NCBI GenBank assembly: GCA_003165195.1
Contig: PLSP01000105.1
Location: 1-58,233, forward strand
Direction: 5' to 3'
Source: Candidatus Bathyarchaeota archaeon
GTDB lineage: Archaea > Thermoproteota > Bathyarchaeia > Bathyarchaeales > Bathycorpusculaceae
Length of the DNA stretch: 58,233 bases
Below are positions 57,201 through 58,233 of the stretch, piece by piece. The translations under genes and the position numbers were made by a program. Every line of letters starts with the position of its first letter. The stretch's first letter is position 1. A model generated the notes under the pieces. It worked only from the letters and a program-made list of their open reading frames with translations. It made no database searches and was not told where the DNA came from.

Positions 57201-58233
57201 TTCTATGTTCTTTGGGTATGTTCCTTGGCGAGATTTCTCAATATTTTTCTCATTTGCATCCGTGCCAAAAATTTGAACCCGTATCTCGGGTATAGCTTTT
57301 TCTTCTAGGAATTCTTGAATTGTTATAGCGAAAGAATAGACTTCTTCTCCTGTTGAACAGCCTGGAATCCAAACTCGTATGGATTCGTTGGGCGAGCGGC
57401 TCTTGACGAGTTCTGGAAAAACTTTGCCTTTCAACACCGCAAAAGTGTCAGGTTCTCTAAAGAAATTTGTTACGCCGATTAGCAGGTCATCAAATAATGA
57501 TTGTAGCTCATTTGGGTGCTTCCGCAAATACTCAACGTATTCCTTCATGTTTTCTGTCTTGTTTATGACCATGCGTCGTGTGATGCGACGGTCAATTGTT
57601 GTTTCTCTGTAATGGGCAAAATCAACGCCAAAAGAAGTCTTGAGCAACAGGATAATTTTTTTCAAGTCAGTTTCGACTTTTTCTTGCTCGGGCACTTTCT
57701 TTGTTTCAGAATGAATGGGTTGAGGGTGTTTACCGATTCTTAATAGTTCCCTGGCTATTTGTTCTGCGGAAAGAATAAAATCGGGGATTTCTGCGGCTAT
57801 GGCGTTCTTGGGCATGTCGGGATATTGCGCTGTATCTGGGTCTTGTGCAAAGGTTATTCCGCCTTCGACTTTGATTACTTTTAGCCCTTCGGTTCCGTCA
57901 TTGCCCGTTCCAGACAACACAATTCCGATTGCCAGAGTTTTCTTTTCTGAAGCTAAAGAAATCAAAAAGTCGTTGATGGGTTTGAGAGCTAAGCCTTTTG
58001 GAACAAGCCTGAGTTGACCGTTTTTCAACGTCATGGTTGTTCCTGGCGTAATTACGTAGACGTTATCTTGTTCAACTTGCATGCCATCTTGGACTTGCTG
58101 AACCTTCATCTGGGTGGATCTCGATAAGATTTCAGGCAGCAAACTATCTTGTCCTGGAGCCAGATGCTGGATAACAACAAACGCCATACCCGAATCAACG
58201 GGAAGGTCTCTAGCAGTTTTGTGATTGGGTCTA
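54276..58233 (-). CDS. CheB-CheR-coiled coil-PAS-HisKA-HATPase fusion kinase; 5' end off window
   Basis: CheB LAIGIVLSGTGNDGTEGLKVIK; CheR IRVWIPGCSTGEEVYSFAI; EELQSTNEELETAKEELQSGNEELQTLNDELKNRN; HATPase VKDNGVGIPEAIKSKLFTPMFTTKAKGQGFGL. Confidence 0.94.
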   Translation of the reverse strand, partial: RPNHKTARDLPVDSGMAFVVIQHLAPGQDSLLPEILSRSTQMKVQQVQDGMQVEQDNVYVITPGTTMTLKNGQLRLVPKGLALKPINDFLISLASEKKTLAIGIVLSGTGNDGTEGLKVIKVEGGITFAQDPDTAQYPDMPKNAIAAEIPDFILSAEQIARELLRIGKHPQPIHSETKKVPEQEKVETDLKKIILLLKTSFGVDFAHYRETTIDRRITRRMVINKTENMKEYVEYLRKHPNELQSLFDDLLIGVTNFFREPDTFAVLKGKVFPELVKSRSPNESIRVWIPGCSTGEEVYSFAITIQEFLEEKAIPEIRVQIFGTDANEKNIEKSRQGTYPKNIEDNVSENRLKRFFTFSSGHYIITKSIRDMCIFAKQDITTDPPFSNIDLIMCRNVLIYFDSYLHERVLHIFHYGLKENGFLVLGESESVGKFQYLFEPITPGCLIYRKKQAQPHVLINEVFAPNVAKKTAEPLGKTDLLTVLGEKVDHLITSEYGPATLLVNNNLDIIVFRGDVAPFLSPESGVASFNITRIIRKELRSQVQTALYRAKKEKTAIKETVFFKQKGNQKIINIEIRPLETTQYEEPFQLVLFTEETSDRTSLAKEVESVVLPGGVESLKDRQIRELREDLEATKRSLQSLVEGQQATNEELRSSMEEVQSSNEELQSTNEELETAKEELQSGNEELQTLNDELKNRNQVLGRLNDDLTNLQTNVDLPVVIVDNELKIRRFTVSAQKLLKISPSDVGRSITDFNQGVHAVDLGKTISNVTTKLNAITQEVECAEDRLCEMQVRPYLTETKKIDGAVVSFTDITERKKAEEQLVESEEKYRALVETADDVILLTDLKGGHIFRNKAYFTSLGYEVGEEIDSDGFANVHPDDIPEVRAKMGELLTQGSATSEYRVRHKDGSWVYRFAKSTVIYNQAHEPKAIMAIIRDVTESKKAEQALRESEEEFRSLFANMVDGFAYCRMIFSDKVKPVDFVYLQINDAFEKITGLKRDLVIGKKVTEAIPGTEKANPELFEIYGRVALTGKSENFEVFFKPLALWLHVSVYSPRKEYFVAMFEDISNRKKMEAELEEYSKHLENLVEDRTKQLKDSERLAAIGTTAGMVGHDIRNPLQAIAGDVYLLKEELKAMPEGEEKSSAKESLEGIEKNIDYINKIVADLQDFARPLKPNVEETDLKLIIDELLAKNGLPDNVKVTVKVEAEARKVVADSTFINRIMYNLVNNAVQAMPKGGKLTIHAYKEEKGVVISVKDNGVGIPEAIKSKLFTPMFTTKAKGQGFGLPVIKRMTEALGGTVIFKSQEGKGTTFIIRLPFK

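Overview
The window is archaeal chromosome: it encodes TFB, aIF1, PurP, an aEF-2-like GTPase, Dpo4-type polymerase and leaderless TATA promoters. The lineage may be Bathyarchaeia-like, but that is inference and I could not test it. It is gene dense. The left end carries a response-regulator/PAS protein, then a scar next to tRNA-Gln(TTG) with a decayed tyrosine recombinase and a truncated ferritin-like gene. The left half then has information-processing and repair genes: TFB, aIF1, family-4 UDG, CysRS-like, EF-2-like, Ogg-type glycosylase, Dpo4, MetRS. The middle has purine genes (two PurP, PurC, class II PurE). The right half is energy metabolism: an HdrC-HdrB-MvhG-MvhA-like operon, a PaaK-IorA-IorB operon, an ADP-forming acyl-CoA synthetase/GNAT fusion beside AMP-forming Acs and a SatP-type acetate transporter, and a complete HoxEFUYH-like NAD-linked hydrogenase. 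The right edge is a CheB-CheR-PAS-histidine kinase giant. Most notable observations: (1) IorA carries an embedded ferredoxin module of about 136 aa with 16 cysteines, inside its TPP half. (2) The EF-2-like protein lacks the diphthamide histidine loop and has an altered switch I. (3) A 133-bp non-coding repeat occurs twice, 128/133 identical with no gaps, 13 kb apart in inverted orientation, each copy upstream of a translation gene (EF-2-like, MetRS) in the same relative sense. (4) A hydrogenase-HdrBC operon has no HdrA or MvhD. (5) CysRS-like and UDG proteins have substituted metal-ligand residues. (6) A tRNA(CAT) has a 23-nt intron. (7) An exactly 10-bp-phased A-tract array lies upstream of the HdrC operon. 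No CRISPR array was seen.
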